This document shows, in pieces, positions 6,628 to 6,766 of a stretch of 6,766 nucleotides of DNA. A program made the translations under genes and the position numbers. The notes below the pieces were generated by a model that was given only the letters and a program-made list of their open reading frames with translations, did not search any database and was not told the DNA's origin. Origin of the DNA: an uncultured Oscillospiraceae bacterium (lineage in GTDB: Bacteria > Bacillota > Clostridia > Oscillospirales > Oscillospiraceae); assembly GCA_934662925.1 (NCBI GenBank), contig CAKUKL010000081.1, positions 1 through 6,766 of the forward strand. The letters run 5' to 3'. Each line of letters starts with the position of its first letter. Positions within the stretch are counted from its first letter, which is position 1.

Positions 6628-6651
6628 TGTTTCCTCCGCCAGAAGGAAACA
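6628..6651 (-). promoter_or_regulatory. Leader stem-loop 3, closest to the start codon
   Basis: TGTTTCCT and AGGAAACA (minus strand, 6651-6644 and 6635-6628) form an 8-bp perfect stem around an 8-nt loop. It lies about 20 nt upstream of the ribosome binding site in the leader of the binding-protein mRNA. Its 3' arm includes GGAGGAAAC, an SD-like sequence that does not sit before any start codon. Confidence 0.45.
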
Positions 6652-6655
6652 GCGA

Positions 6656-6671
6656 ACAGGGCGCGCCCTGT
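6656..6671 (-). repeat. Perfect 16-bp palindrome ACAGGGCGCGCCCTGT in the leader
   Basis: The sequence is identical on both strands with no spacer. As DNA it has the form of a dimeric repressor operator, about 30 bp downstream of the predicted transcription start. As RNA it could only fold after leaving a small loop at the centre (for example six pairs around CGCG). I cannot assign a regulator. Confidence 0.5.
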
Positions 6672-6687
6672 CCTCTTCTATGCATTC

Positions 6688-6702
6688 GGGTGCTGCGCAC
6701 CC
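6688..6702 (-). promoter_or_regulatory. Leader stem-loop 1 at the predicted 5' end of the operon mRNA
   Basis: GGGTGC and GCACCC (minus strand, 6702-6697 and 6693-6688) make a perfect 6-bp stem with a GCA loop. It begins almost exactly at the predicted transcription start. A 5'-terminal stem of this kind can protect an mRNA from 5'-end-dependent decay; this role is inferred. Confidence 0.45.
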
Positions 6703-6707
6703 ATTTG

Positions 6708-6737
6708 ATTTTACCAGATAAGTTCACACTCTGTCAA
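6708..6737 (-). promoter_or_regulatory. Strong predicted sigma-A promoter of the ABC importer operon
   Basis: The minus strand carries a consensus -35 TTGACA (6737-6732), an 18-bp spacer, and -10 TAAAAT (6713-6708; five of six consensus bases) preceded by TGG, an extended -10 TGn. Transcription should start near 6701, giving a leader of about 105 nt before the binding-protein ATG. An AT-rich stretch upstream (6738-6766) could act as an UP element; no gene or other clear signal is seen there up to the window edge. Confidence 0.85.
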
Positions 6738-6766
6738 CATATTTGTGTCTCTAAATGGTGTTTCTA

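Noticed and set aside
6596..6701. Known riboswitch in the operon leader
   Set aside because: I compared it by eye with the purine, preQ1 and guanidine-II motifs I remember and saw no match. The stems remain reported as unassigned structure.
1..6766. Mobile element, CRISPR array, tRNA or rRNA
   Set aside because: No transposase or integrase frame, no terminal or regularly spaced repeats, and no tRNA- or rRNA-like sequence was seen on either strand.

Overview
The window reads as part of the chromosome of a GC-rich, low-branching Firmicute, probably a gut clostridial lineage of the Oscillospiraceae type. This is an inference from three things: a lipoprotein signal peptide of Gram-positive style, strong AGGAGG-type ribosome binding sites, and a combination of gene families I associate with anaerobic Clostridia. 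No ribosomal or marker gene is present, so the taxonomy is tentative. All real genes lie on the minus strand; the many long plus-strand open frames are antisense shadows.

Read in the direction of transcription (high to low coordinates), the window starts with about 170 bases of upstream DNA. This holds a near-consensus promoter (TTGACA, 18 bp, TAAAAT with an extended -10) and a leader of about 105 nt with three predicted stem-loops. Five tightly packed genes follow: a lipoprotein solute-binding protein that I recognise as the DUF3798 type (5390-6595), a double-domain ABC ATPase (3726-5318), two paralogous permeases of the branched-chain/ribose/BMP superfamily (2636-3715 and 1513-2634), and a small membrane-anchored protein with an acidic tail (1046-1516). 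Spacing is very tight (10 nt, 1 nt, then a 4-nt ATGA overlap) except after the binding protein. There a 71-nt gap carries a 14-bp GC-rich hairpin with no U-tract, which is well placed to set binding-protein mRNA above transporter mRNA.

Together these genes should form one ABC importer: a lipid-anchored receptor, two membrane subunits, one fused ATPase with one consensus and one degenerate ATP site, and a small accessory protein that is translationally coupled to the last permease. The layout mirrors nucleoside/BMP-type operons, but the receptor belongs to a different family whose substrate I do not know. No catabolic enzyme in the operon reveals the ligand.

After a 12-bp perfect hairpin with a GAAA loop and a separate promoter comes the 5' part of a cytosolic M20-family dipeptidase gene (pepD type). 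It runs off the left edge of the window.
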